Source: Ravibacter sp964562455
GTDB lineage: Bacteria > Bacteroidota > Bacteroidia > Cytophagales > Spirosomataceae
NCBI GenBank assembly: GCA_964562455.1
Contig: CAZLTN010000017.1
Coordinates: 1-64,000 of the forward strand
Direction of reading: 5' to 3'
Length of the DNA stretch: 64,000 nucleotides
Numbering within the stretch: the first letter of the stretch is position 1; each line of letters starts with the position of its first letter. Positions 16,838-25,525 of this stretch are shown here, piece by piece. The notes below the pieces were generated by a model. The model was not told the DNA's origin. It saw nothing but the letters and a program-made list of their open reading frames with translations, and did not search any database. Position numbers and translations under genes: made by a program.

Positions 16838-18916
16838 ATGCAGTCGGGCCTCATATTCACTACATCGCCTTGGCTCACGCTCTTATGTGTGGCGACGGGG
16901 GCGCTGTATGCGTGGGGCCTGTATGCACCACTTCCGTCATGGAGCCGGCTTGCGAACAGGGCGCTTGCAGCCTTGCGGGGATTACTGGTAGCTATTATAT
17001 GCTTTCTGCTCCTTGCTCCCCGTGTCAGGCATGTTGAAACTTCGGTTGACAAGGCCCGGATCGTAGTAGCGGTCGACAACTCGATGTCTATGGCCTCCGC
17101 TGCGGATTCATCCATTTTAAGAAAAATAAACAGTTTTAAAGAGAGGCTGGAAAATGCAGGCTACGAAGTGGCCGGCAAAACCTTGTCCGGGGCCAACAGC
17201 CTGGACTCGCTCAGGTTCGATGAGGGCACTACAGACTTGTCCGGGTTTCTTAATTCGGTCCGGGGTGATTTCGAAGGCCGGCATCTCACAGACGTCATTC
17301 TTCTTTCAGACGGCATTTACAACCAGGGCGCCTCGCCGGCTTTTGGGGTATATCCTTTCAGAATTCATTCCCTTGCTGTCGGAGACACGGTCCCGGCCAG
17401 GGATATCCGTATCACCCAGGTCAGGGCCAACCAGGTGGCCTTCCTTGGAAATCAATTTCCTGTCCAGGCAGATATAACCGCGCACGGTATGAGTGGCCGG
17501 CGGGCTACGATCTCGCTCAGGCAGGGAGCCCGTCTCCTGGCGTCTAAGGAGCTTCATATTTCCCGCGATAACCATTTTGAAACCGTAGAATTTCTTGTTT
17601 CTTCTTCCGAAAAAGGAATGCAGCGGTTCACCCTGGATCTGAATGTCCTGCCGGGCGAGAGGACCCAGGCCGGCAACAAACGTGAAGTTTATATCGACAT
17701 CATAGACGGAAGGGAGAATATTCTCCTGCTGGCGCTTTCTCCACACCCCGACCTGAAAGCTATCCGCAGCATAATCAGCACGAACGAAAATTATGATTTA
17801 GATATACACGTAATGAGCATCGGGGCCATACCTGCCGAGTTGCTGAAGAAAAAATACGATCTGCTGATCCTCCACCAGATTCCGGATCTCTACAATATGG
17901 GAAATGGCCAGGAAGTAAGGACCCTGCTGGGGGGAGATACTCCGGCTTGGTACATTTACGGCAGCCAGTCTGCCAGCGAGGCTTTTAACAAGGTAAACCG
18001 GAATGTAACCATTACGACAGAAGGTGCCCAGTTTGACCAGGTAGCCGGCCGGTTGAATAAGGCTTTCAATACCGTATTGCTGGATCCGGGCAGGTTGAGC
18101 CTGTTGGAAAAGCTTCCTCCGATTGCTGTCCCTTTCGGGGAATACGCTCTCGTTTCCGGGACCGAAGTCGTGCTTTACCAGCATATAGGTAATCTTGAAA
18201 CCCGTAAGCCGCTTCTGACGGTGAGGCTGGGCGGAGAGTCGAAAAAAACAGCGGCTTTCCTGGGGGACGGCCTCTGGCTCTGGCGCCAGGAAGAATTTGC
18301 CCAGACCGGTAAAACCGAAGTGATCGACGAAATGATGCTAAAGCTGATCCAGTTGATGTCGGTTAAAGAAGATAAGAGAAAATTCAGGGTTACGCCGGTT
18401 GAGCGTGAATTCAGCACCAGGGAGCCGGTTGTGTTGCAGACAGAGGTTTATAATGATGTATATGAAAAAATTTACGGACAGGAAATTACCCTGAAAGTGA
18501 CGGATGAAAAGAACCGTTCCCAGACCTATACCTACGTCAACGCGGAGGGACAGCCTCATTATCAATTGAGCGGCCTGGCTGAAGGTGCCTACCGGTTTAT
18601 TGCTTCCACCCGGATCAAAGACAAAACCGAAGAGGTGGAAGGACGCTTCCTGGTACGGGACGTCAATCTCGAACACCTCAATATGACGGCCGATCACGGG
18701 ATGCTGAGAGAGCTGTCTGCAAAAACCGGCGGAGAATTTCTGTATCCCGATGGGCTCGACAAGCTGCAGGAGGAACTGGTAACTTTAAAATCGCCCGACC
18801 GTCTGAACAGCAGGGAGGAGGTGGCAGAGATAATCCACCTTAAATGGCTGTTTTTTTTACTGGTCGCGTTGGCTGCATTGGAATGGGCTACCCGGAAATA
18901 TCTTGGAGGATACTGA
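16838..18916 (+). CDS. Membrane protein with von Willebrand factor A domain
   Basis: 692 residues. Two N-terminal TM helices (about 12-30 and 45-61) precede a VWA domain whose MIDAS motif is intact (DNSMS, Asp80, Ser82, Ser84; later LLSDGIYNQG). A long beta-rich Ig-like region follows, and a C-terminal TM helix (about 668-686). The layout resembles the BatA-like or glutamine-amidotransferase-like VWA membrane proteins of Bacteroidota, whose roles are in envelope stress or aerotolerance but not established. It shares its 3' end with the DUF2279 gene, which begins 34 bases before its stop. Confidence 0.82.
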   Translation: MQSGLIFTTSPWLTLLCVATGALYAWGLYAPLPSWSRLANRALAALRGLLVAIICFLLLAPRVRHVETSVDKARIVVAVDNSMSMASAADSSILRKINSFKERLENAGYEVAGKTLSGANSLDSLRFDEGTTDLSGFLNSVRGDFEGRHLTDVILLSDGIYNQGASPAFGVYPFRIHSLAVGDTVPARDIRITQVRANQVAFLGNQFPVQADITAHGMSGRRATISLRQGARLLASKELHISRDNHFETVEFLVSSSEKGMQRFTLDLNVLPGERTQAGNKREVYIDIIDGRENILLLALSPHPDLKAIRSIISTNENYDLDIHVMSIGAIPAELLKKKYDLLILHQIPDLYNMGNGQEVRTLLGGDTPAWYIYGSQSASEAFNKVNRNVTITTEGAQFDQVAGRLNKAFNTVLLDPGRLSLLEKLPPIAVPFGEYALVSGTEVVLYQHIGNLETRKPLLTVRLGGESKKTAAFLGDGLWLWRQEEFAQTGKTEVIDEMMLKLIQLMSVKEDKRKFRVTPVEREFSTREPVVLQTEVYNDVYEKIYGQEITLKVTDEKNRSQTYTYVNAEGQPHYQLSGLAEGAYRFIASTRIKDKTEEVEGRFLVRDVNLEHLNMTADHGMLRELSAKTGGEFLYPDGLDKLQEELVTLKSPDRLNSREEVAEIIHLKWLFFLLVALAALEWATRKYLGGY

Positions 18917-19818
18917 CCGTCATTCTTTTGTCTGTTGCGCTGAATATACAGGCGCAGGACGAACCAGGCGGGGAAAACAGATCCGGAGGCCTTCCGGAAA
19001 CCGGACTTTCCCCTTCTCCGGATTACAGGAAACTGCATGGTATTTTTGCGATACAGTCGGCTGTCTACGTAGGCTCTTTGTATGCTTTGAGCAAAAGCTG
19101 GTATAAGAATCCCCTTACGCATTTTCATTTCCGGGACGACCGTCACGTATGGATGCAGGCGGATAAGTTTGGGCACATGTTCACGGCCTACCAGATCAGT
19201 CGCTATACTTCAGAGATTTATAAAAGTACCGGAATCAACCGGAAACAAATGATTTTGTACGGTGCGCTGTCGGGATTTGTGTTCCAAAGCCCTATAGAGC
19301 TGCTTGACGGCTTCTCTCCTGACTATGGCTTTTCTCCTTCCGATGTGGCGGCGAACCTGGCCGGTTCTGTTTTGTTTGCAGGCCAGATGCTTGCCTGGGA
19401 TGAGCTTCGGATACTGCCGAAGTTTTCTGTTCGGCCGACGCCTTATGCCGCACTGCGCCCGGAACTGCTCGGGCGAAACACAGCGGAACGTTTTTTAAAA
19501 GACTATAACGGGCAAACGTACTGGTTTTCTTCCAGTCCCGGCTCATTTTTCCCTCATCTGAAATGGCCTCGATGGCTTTGCTTTTCAGTGGGGTATGGAA
19601 TTGAAAACATGATATTTGCAGAAGCAGATAAAAGCGCTTCAATGGGTTATCCGCCCTACAGGCAGTACTACCTGTCGCTGGACATCGATTTTACAAGGAT
19701 TCCGGCAAAAAAGAAGTGGGTACGTACTGCTGCGCTTCTGTTGAATACGGTGAAGGTGCCGGCGCCCGCGTTAGAGCTTAGCGCAGGCGGGTTGCATTTC
19801 CGGCCGGTTTATTTTTGA
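18883..19818 (+). CDS. DUF2279 family exported protein
   Basis: The start at MGYPEISWRILTVILL gives a proper signal peptide (cleavage near IQAQ); an ATG 39 bases upstream (18844) would add residues without export character. The body contains the DUF2279 hallmarks: WMQADKFGHMFTAYQ, a helix SGFVFQSPIELLDGFSPDYGFSPSDVAANLAG, and a C-terminal beta-stranded segment. It is predicted membrane or periplasmic; function is unknown. The gene overlaps the VWA stop codon by 34 bases in another frame, which suggests coupled expression. Confidence 0.8.
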   Translation: MGYPEISWRILTVILLSVALNIQAQDEPGGENRSGGLPETGLSPSPDYRKLHGIFAIQSAVYVGSLYALSKSWYKNPLTHFHFRDDRHVWMQADKFGHMFTAYQISRYTSEIYKSTGINRKQMILYGALSGFVFQSPIELLDGFSPDYGFSPSDVAANLAGSVLFAGQMLAWDELRILPKFSVRPTPYAALRPELLGRNTAERFLKDYNGQTYWFSSSPGSFFPHLKWPRWLCFSVGYGIENMIFAEADKSASMGYPPYRQYYLSLDIDFTRIPAKKKWVRTAALLLNTVKVPAPALELSAGGLHFRPVYF

Positions 19819-19911
19819 GTTGAAAATGGAGAGTTGAAAGTTGAAAGTGGTTCTCGACTCTCCACTTTCAACTCTCCACTTTCAATTTTCAACTTTCAAT
19901 TCTCAACTATC
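19817..19911. repeat. Purine/pyrimidine inverted-repeat spacer between convergent genes
   Basis: Repeated units AGTTGAAAG/GGAGAGTTG on one side and CTTTCAACT/CAACTCTCC on the other fold back on each other; for example AGTTGAAAGTGG pairs with CCACTTTCAACT. It sits exactly between the convergent DUF2279 and ThuA genes and ends at the latter's stop. It probably acts as a bidirectional terminator; it may belong to a dispersed repeat family. Confidence 0.6.
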
Positions 19912-20908
19912 TCACCTCAAAATCCGCAGGTTTTTTCCCTTTCTGGTGCTTTCCGAAGCCAAACATGGTAGGCTGATAAGCGCCGGGAACCGATACGTTG
20001 AGGTCCGGCGTAATCTGGTTTTCCAACCCCACTGACCAATAGACGGCATTGACTACCAGCCGTCGCATATCTTCCCTGGTAAACTCGAGCGAAGTTCCCA
20101 GCGTAGAGGCAAAAATCCGGTTCTTTTTGCCATTTTCCTGGGTGTATTCCCTTGTCCAGGCCAGAGGCATCACCGACTTTCCGTACGTTAATTCTGAAGA
20201 AGGCGTCATGCCCAGCGTTACCTGTCCCCAGAGCAGTACCCCGGCATTGGCCGGCAGCGCATTGATAGTGTATACATCGGTTTCTCCCCAGATATCGTCT
20301 ACACCCTGCAGGACGGGGTGCTTATGAAACAGGCCGTTTATGAGTGCCCGGGTACCTTCCTTCCCATGATGACCATGGTGCGCCACCCAGGTTTCGCCTA
20401 GCACCTGCTTGCCAAAGCCGCCGGGCCATTTCCCGTCTTTGGCATTCCAGGAATAATGAGCAAACGGGCTGGTTTTATTGCGGCTGTACGCAAAGGCGTG
20501 GGTGGAGGTGCGCAGAGCTACGACGGGTTTTCCGGATTTCAGGTAATCGTCGAAGTATTTCATGTCCTTATCGGGCAGCTCCCTGAAACGCATCATCATG
20601 ATGACCAGGTCTGCATCTTCGAGCGTCTCGAGCCCGGAGATATGTGTTTGATTTTCAGGATTAACGATACCTGTTGCGGGATCGGTTGCAAACAGCACGG
20701 TGGTATTGAAGCCGTGATGCTCCGCCAACAACTTGCCCATCAGCGGCATCGCCTCCTCCGAGCGGTACTCCTCGTCGCCGCTTATCAGCACGATATTTTT
20801 ACCTTTGCCCGGTCCTGATTTACCCTTATACACGAGACGGTCGCCTTGCGAAAAGGAAGTAAAGGCCAGGCAGGTAACCAGAAAGAAAAGTGCCAGAATC
20901 CGGGTCAT
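19907..20908 (-). CDS. ThuA domain-containing exported protein
   Basis: 333 residues with a signal peptide (cleavage near SFSQG). The ThuA fold (class I glutamine amidotransferase-like) is seen in NIVLISGDEEYRSEEAMPLMGKLL, ADLVIMMMRFRELP, GKPVVALRTSTHAF and GEWV-type segments; Trp- and His-rich loops (YSWN, HHGHHGKEG) are typical. Relatives in Bacteroidota and Planctomycetes are linked to sugar use, but no reaction is proven. It is transcribed alone, divergently from the sigma factor gene. Confidence 0.88.
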   Translation of the reverse strand: MTRILALFFLVTCLAFTSFSQGDRLVYKGKSGPGKGKNIVLISGDEEYRSEEAMPLMGKLLAEHHGFNTTVLFATDPATGIVNPENQTHISGLETLEDADLVIMMMRFRELPDKDMKYFDDYLKSGKPVVALRTSTHAFAYSRNKTSPFAHYSWNAKDGKWPGGFGKQVLGETWVAHHGHHGKEGTRALINGLFHKHPVLQGVDDIWGETDVYTINALPANAGVLLWGQVTLGMTPSSELTYGKSVMPLAWTREYTQENGKKNRIFASTLGTSLEFTREDMRRLVVNAVYWSVGLENQITPDLNVSVPGAYQPTMFGFGKHQKGKKPADFEVR

Positions 20909-20942
20909 ATGCTATAAAACTTCGGTTAAATAATGTCTTTGC

Positions 20943-20950
20943 CAAAGATA
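20943..20950 (-). promoter_or_regulatory. -7 element (TATCTTTG) of the ThuA gene
   Basis: Reads TATCTTTG on the minus strand, 34 bases before the ATG at 20908. No clear -33 TTG at normal spacing. Confidence 0.45.
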
Positions 20951-21110
20951 ATCATAATTTGGACAGAATATTGTCGGGTACTGTCCGGCTTCATTTCCCG
21001 GTAGATATTGCCTGGGGATTTCAATGGAACATTCCGCAAAATTTGCCGTCGGTGTTGTCATTTATTCACGCTTTTTAGTAACATTACGTGGGTTTGCACT
21101 ATACGGAATA

Positions 21111-21707
21111 ATGACCTTTAACTCATTTAAACTCACTGATGCCGACCTGGTTGAAGCGATCAGGTCCGAATCTCCCGACAAGAGACGGGCTGAAAATACG
21201 CTGTATAAGCAGTTCGCTTATCTTATAAGGGAAGGAGCCTGGAAGCACAAGCTTACCGCAGATGAGACGTCCATCGCTTATTCGGACACTGTACTTACCG
21301 TAATCGAGAGTATTGAAAAAGGGCGATATGAAGCGTCTGCTGCACTTAAAACCTATGTATACCAGATATTTAACAACAAATGTGTTGACCTGATCCGCAG
21401 GAATTCGACAAATAAGGCAGCGGTGCATCGTGGGACTTCGCTGGACGAATACGTTTACGAAATACCTGACGACACACGCGGTGTGATTGAGAAACTGATG
21501 CAAAGCTATGATTACAGCATGCTTTATCAGCGTATAAAGCAGCTCGGTGACAAATGCAGGGAGATGATCCGGCTATGGTCGGAGGGTACCAGCGACCAGC
21601 TTATAGCCGGAGCGCTCGGGTATCAGTCGGCAGATGTGGTGAAGACGAGCAGGCTGCGGTGTCTTGATCGCCTGAGGGCTTTGTATGGACAGTCAAAAGT
21701 AAAGTAA
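21111..21707 (+). CDS. ECF-like RNA polymerase sigma factor
   Basis: 198 residues from the ATG at 21111 (MTFNSFKLTDADLV); an upstream in-frame ATG at 21024 lies in probable promoter DNA. Region 2-like helices span about residues 20-95 (LKTYVYQIFNNKCVDLIRR resembles the region 2.3-2.4 helix) and a region 4 helix-turn-helix lies at about 150-195 (CREMIRLWSEGTSDQLIAGALGY, then SRLRCLDRLR). It directs transcription of an alternative regulon. The next gene, 20 bases downstream, encodes a membrane protein with anti-sigma layout. Confidence 0.83.
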   Translation: MTFNSFKLTDADLVEAIRSESPDKRRAENTLYKQFAYLIREGAWKHKLTADETSIAYSDTVLTVIESIEKGRYEASAALKTYVYQIFNNKCVDLIRRNSTNKAAVHRGTSLDEYVYEIPDDTRGVIEKLMQSYDYSMLYQRIKQLGDKCREMIRLWSEGTSDQLIAGALGYQSADVVKTSRLRCLDRLRALYGQSKVK

Positions 21708-21727
21708 TCATCCGGGATCGCAGAAAA

Positions 21728-22441
21728 ATGGACAACAGGATAGAAGCATATTTCGGAAAAACACTTACCGCCGGAGAGCGCGCTCAGTTCGAAAGGGAAA
21801 TGAGCGAGAATGGCGAGTTGGCCGATGAGGTAGCCTTTTACCTGGCTACCCGTAAAGCCCAGGTTGACGGGGAGCGGCAGGAACTGCTGGAGGCCAGGCA
21901 TGCGGAATGGCAGCAGCTTTTGGAAGAGGAAGTGCCCAAAACCAGGAGTCTCTGGTGGGCTGCGGCTGCCGTTGTAGCGGCGCTGGCGGTCGGGTTGGCC
22001 TGGTATCTGAATTTATCCGGTCCGTCGTATGAGCGGCTGGCGCATGCATACGTATCTACGGAGCTTCAGACCGTAAATGTCCGGATGGACGGTACTGCCG
22101 ACAGCCTCCAGCTGGCAGCCCGACTGTTCAACGACGGCAGCCTGGAGGAAGCCCGCCGGGTAACAGAGGGCCTGCTGGCAAATGACCAGGGAAATGCTGA
22201 AGCAAAAAAGCTTGCCGGGATTGTTTCCCTGCGGTTGAAAGACTACGATAAAGCTATAGAGCACTTCCAACAGTTAGGTGCAAGGGAAGACCTGTTTTCC
22301 AACCCGGGGAAATTTTATGAAGCGCTTGCGCGGCTGGAAAGGAATAAATCCGGGGATAAGGAAAAGGCGGAGGGGTTGTTGAAAGAGGTGGTAGAGAAGC
22401 GGCTGGAAGGGAAGGAAGTGGTGGAGGAGTGGGGAAGATAG
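21728..22441 (+). CDS. Membrane anti-sigma-like protein with periplasmic TPR domain
   Basis: 237 residues. A cytoplasmic N-terminal helical domain (residues 1-75; IEAYFGKTLTAGERAQFE resembles the zinc-less anti-sigma domain of Bacteroidota) is followed by one TM helix (76-95) and a periplasmic TPR-type domain (about 105-230: LFNDGSLEEARRVTEGLL, LRLKDYDKAIEHFQQL). Gene order and topology suggest it sequesters the sigma factor at the membrane; this is inference. The stop lies seven bases from the end of a convergent gene. Confidence 0.72.
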   Translation: MDNRIEAYFGKTLTAGERAQFEREMSENGELADEVAFYLATRKAQVDGERQELLEARHAEWQQLLEEEVPKTRSLWWAAAAVVAALAVGLAWYLNLSGPSYERLAHAYVSTELQTVNVRMDGTADSLQLAARLFNDGSLEEARRVTEGLLANDQGNAEAKKLAGIVSLRLKDYDKAIEHFQQLGAREDLFSNPGKFYEALARLERNKSGDKEKAEGLLKEVVEKRLEGKEVVEEWGR

Positions 22442-22448
22442 GGAGTAA

Positions 22449-22988
22449 CTAGGGGCCTACTTTTTGATTCCATTGGAAAAGCCTTTCCCAAAAGGAGGGC
22501 TTCTGATTTATAATGAGAGACGGTATTGCTGCACCCGGGTAATAAACGATCAATGAATCGCCGATAATGGCAGCTCTTGACTTATACATTTCGTTGTAAG
22601 TTCCGGTATAGTGGTCTATAAATTTCTTTTCCGACCAGGGCTTCGTACCGGAAAGAACCAGGGTTTTGTCTGCATGGATCTCTTTGTACCTGATTCTCAT
22701 TTTTTCTCTATAGGCATTTATCCGGGCTTTGGATAACCCTTTTTCTTCTACCAACCTGACATATTTTAAAAACAGGTGCGGATCGTCTGATACTATTTCA
22801 TTTTGGGTAAGGGCTTCTCCCAAATTACACCCGTGACATTCAATCAAAGAAATAATGAGATTTTGAACCGGGATCAGGGAGTAGTCTTTCTGACCGGAAT
22901 TACCGGCCTTGAAAGTAAGTTTTTCGTCCTGTGCAGCAAGCGACAGCCAAAAAGAGTTTAAAATGAATGCAAGGAGGAGCGTTCTCAT
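22449..22988 (-). CDS. Secreted protein of unknown function, paired with a metalloprotease gene
   Basis: 179 residues with a signal peptide (about 1-19, SLAAQ). A CHGC motif lies in LIECHGCNLGEAL near residue 54, and the rest is mixed helix and strand without a domain I recognise. It is encoded nine bases downstream of the metzincin-like protease gene on the same strand, so they are probably one operon. An inhibitor, chaperone or substrate role for the protease is possible but unsupported. Confidence 0.6.
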   Translation of the reverse strand: MRTLLLAFILNSFWLSLAAQDEKLTFKAGNSGQKDYSLIPVQNLIISLIECHGCNLGEALTQNEIVSDDPHLFLKYVRLVEEKGLSKARINAYREKMRIRYKEIHADKTLVLSGTKPWSEKKFIDHYTGTYNEMYKSRAAIIGDSLIVYYPGAAIPSLIINQKPSFWERLFQWNQKVGP

Positions 22989-22997
22989 GCGTATATT

Positions 22998-24545
22998 TTA
23001 GGGGATGCGGGGAGTTTCCTGGGGCTGGTACAGCGTATTGGTCAGACAGGCGCAGGAAGAATGCAATGAATTATTTTCAAGGTCTCCTCTGCCGTATTCT
23101 ATGAGCTTGCTTCGTTCGGCGAATTTGCGGATCCCTGAAAATCCACTGAAATTTGCCTTGATAACCTGTCCGAAAGTTAGCAGCTCCTGTAAATGGATTG
23201 TTTCGGAATAATTTTGCTCAGGCTTTCCACTACTAGACGGGCGTAACTCATACGTTCTCATCAGGTTCTGGTTGCCAATGAGATCGCTGCCTCCGTGGCA
23301 TAGGTGTAGAAAATGGCCTAATTCATGAGGAAGAACCCAGTCAGTGGCTCTCCTGGCATCTACCCATATTGCGTTGCCAAGGCTACTATTGTCAAACCTA
23401 CTATTACTATTTGGAAAACAGCCGGGATTACAGGAATATCCTATTTGAGTACCAGCTCTGGAAGTAGAATAAAAGTAGTAAATATTAATATGCTTATCGG
23501 AATAGTTGCCATTAGATTTCAGTATAGATGATAGGGCACCGTCACCGGAGCAGAAGCAGGAAAATCCCGCACAAGGTTTGGGGAAATCTTTATTGATATA
23601 AACAACAGGATCCGGCTCATTGAATTTCATGCCTAAGCAGTTCTGCTTGAAAAGGAAATCTGCATTCCGGAGATCGGTTTCCATTTTCTTCTGTATTTTA
23701 TCTATACTATCCGGAGGGATGTCTTTACCTACGATATAAAACTTTACCGGGATCCCTACTTTCGGATCGAGCTTGATACGCCCGACAAGGTGGCCAGGCA
23801 ACGGCCTCGGTGCGTTGTTCCGGGAAAAAATATAGGAAGGTAGCTCGGAAGGAGGTATCCGGGCAGCCGTTTCCCCGGATTTATTTTCTTTGGAATTCCT
23901 GACGGAGTAGTTGCCAGGAGTAAAGATTAGAAGCTTATCATCGGAATTGCCGGCCGTGCTCTCAACCGTAATTGCTGTACCGCCAGAATTCTCTTCAGAC
24001 GGGGTGTTGTGGATATCTCCCTTCCGAATAACGTTTTGTACTACGCCACTGCTTCCGTTATGGAGTAGCCTGCTTAACAGGGAAGGTCTTATTGTTTCTG
24101 TCAATTTAAACTGAAAAGGTATTTTTTGGCTAGCGGTAGCATTACCTTTTCGTTCGAGGAAGGGGATTAAAACGGGAGGATCTTTTCTCCAGCGCCTGAA
24201 GCCGGTCAGTGTAACCGTTTCACTCCTGATTTCGATTGTCCTTTTGAGGTGAGGCTTTCTTATTTTCCCGAAAAACCCCTTTTTTATTTTCCCTTTGGTT
24301 GCACGAATTGTATTAAAATGACCGGAATTCAGAACCTTTATTTTCCATACAAACCCTTCGACAGGTGTGCATTCTATTTCTACAAGCATTCGATCCAACC
24401 ACCTGTATTTTAGGGGTAAATCACTTCCGACAGGTATGACGATATTCATATCCATCGTCCCGGCGTACATAATATCATCTTGAGCTAAAAGGGTGTTTCC
24501 TGCCTGGAAACAGAAGATCAATAGCAAAATTGTAGCAACCTTCAT
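22998..24545 (-). CDS. Secreted zinc metalloprotease, metzincin-like
   Basis: 515 residues with a signal peptide (1-21, LLAQ). The C-terminal part carries HELGHFLHLCH (His407, Glu408, His411, His417), the metzincin zinc-site spacing HExxHxxxxxH with His in place of the usual Gly at the eighth position; NQNLM about ten residues later may be the Met-turn. Before it lies a Cys-rich segment (CAGFSCFCSGDG, CNPGCFPNS). The N-terminal 300 residues are beta-rich and unassigned. It most resembles M43/M12-like proteases. It lies beside the sigma/anti-sigma genes on the opposite strand. Confidence 0.72.
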   Translation of the reverse strand: MKVATILLLIFCFQAGNTLLAQDDIMYAGTMDMNIVIPVGSDLPLKYRWLDRMLVEIECTPVEGFVWKIKVLNSGHFNTIRATKGKIKKGFFGKIRKPHLKRTIEIRSETVTLTGFRRWRKDPPVLIPFLERKGNATASQKIPFQFKLTETIRPSLLSRLLHNGSSGVVQNVIRKGDIHNTPSEENSGGTAITVESTAGNSDDKLLIFTPGNYSVRNSKENKSGETAARIPPSELPSYIFSRNNAPRPLPGHLVGRIKLDPKVGIPVKFYIVGKDIPPDSIDKIQKKMETDLRNADFLFKQNCLGMKFNEPDPVVYINKDFPKPCAGFSCFCSGDGALSSILKSNGNYSDKHINIYYFYSTSRAGTQIGYSCNPGCFPNSNSRFDNSSLGNAIWVDARRATDWVLPHELGHFLHLCHGGSDLIGNQNLMRTYELRPSSSGKPEQNYSETIHLQELLTFGQVIKANFSGFSGIRKFAERSKLIEYGRGDLENNSLHSSCACLTNTLYQPQETPRIP

Positions 24546-24709
24546 CCAGATAGAGAGCTTTAAGGTGGGATTAACAGGATATCTACCAAGTTATTTCATT
24601 GCAAGAGAAAAAACTTAAAGTAAGAGTTTCCCATTTTCGCTAATTTAGCGATAAACCTTATACTGACAATTAAGTATAAAATTTCTCCTTAATTTTTAAA
24701 TTTAAAAAA

Positions 24710-25420
24710 ATGACTGTTATACCCGACAAACCATTGCTTCCTGAAGATCCGGAGCAGGCTCCTCCTGTAACACAAAATGAAAATCTGAATATCGGAACGT
24801 TAAAAGCACCCCGGTTTCGTGTTGAAATGGGGAGCCTGGAAGAAGATGATTCCACATGTATTAAAGCTCCAAGGGTCTTTCTCCGGCAGGCGCTAAAAGC
24901 ACCCCAAGCCAATTCCTACCAGGTATTCCGGGATACGATGAGCGAAGAGGATTCCCTCGAAGGGGAATATTTGTATGGCATCTATTTTGAATTTGCAGGA
25001 GACGATAACAGGCTCTCCCCTGGTTCTACGCTTTATTGTTTATACTCTTTCGATGACGTTTCGTGGTTTCATGCGGCTATATTTTCGGATGCGAACGTGG
25101 AAAATGGAGATAGTACTGAAGATTATATTTCGCTCGACCGGGATAATCCTGACTTTGTAAACAGGGTTTTTTCGGGAGACAGGGGTGTTGTTTTTCCGCT
25201 CCCCGACTCTATTGACTTATCAGACGATGCTTCTTTTTCACTGCGTGTCGCGTTTGTTCTGGAGACGGAAATTACCGGCGGAATGGTTTCGGAAGGTCTG
25301 GATGTCATCAATATTGATTTTGATAGTATTGAGATTTATGAAATCGATCTTGGCGGCGGCGGCGGGCTTGCCAGCGGTACCACTTCTCCTCCTAAAGGCC
25401 CTATAAGGTCAGCTTCCTAG
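24710..25420 (+). CDS. Acidic protein of unknown function upstream of the TPR-CHAT gene
   Basis: 236 residues without signal peptide or TM helix, very rich in Asp/Glu. The N-terminal 70 residues are Pro-rich and contain a motif repeated three times, LKAPRF / IKAPRV / LKAPQA. The central part (about 85-215) looks like a beta-sandwich (GEYLYGIYFEFAG, FSLRVAFVLETEI). The C-terminus is a Gly/Ser/Thr/Pro-rich tail (GGGGGLASG). I recognise no family. A long perfect hairpin separates it from the CHAT gene, so it is probably its own transcript. Confidence 0.6.
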   Translation: MTVIPDKPLLPEDPEQAPPVTQNENLNIGTLKAPRFRVEMGSLEEDDSTCIKAPRVFLRQALKAPQANSYQVFRDTMSEEDSLEGEYLYGIYFEFAGDDNRLSPGSTLYCLYSFDDVSWFHAAIFSDANVENGDSTEDYISLDRDNPDFVNRVFSGDRGVVFPLPDSIDLSDDASFSLRVAFVLETEITGGMVSEGLDVINIDFDSIEIYEIDLGGGGGLASGTTSPPKGPIRSAS

Positions 25421-25433
25421 ATTTGTTTTTATT

Positions 25434-25481
25434 AAACAGCCATTGTAATTTGGTAATGTTACCAAATTACAATGGCTGTTT
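25434..25481. terminator. Perfect 23-bp hairpin with T-tract before the TPR-CHAT gene
   Basis: Arms 25434-25456 and 25459-25481 are exactly complementary with a two-base spacer, and T residues follow the right arm. It would terminate the transcript of the acidic-protein gene. An ATG at 25472 in frame with the CHAT gene lies inside the right arm and would be buried in the stem. Confidence 0.75.
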
Positions 25482-25525
25482 TTTACCCCGGCTCTCTTCT
25501 ACAATACCTGCGACACTACGTCTCG

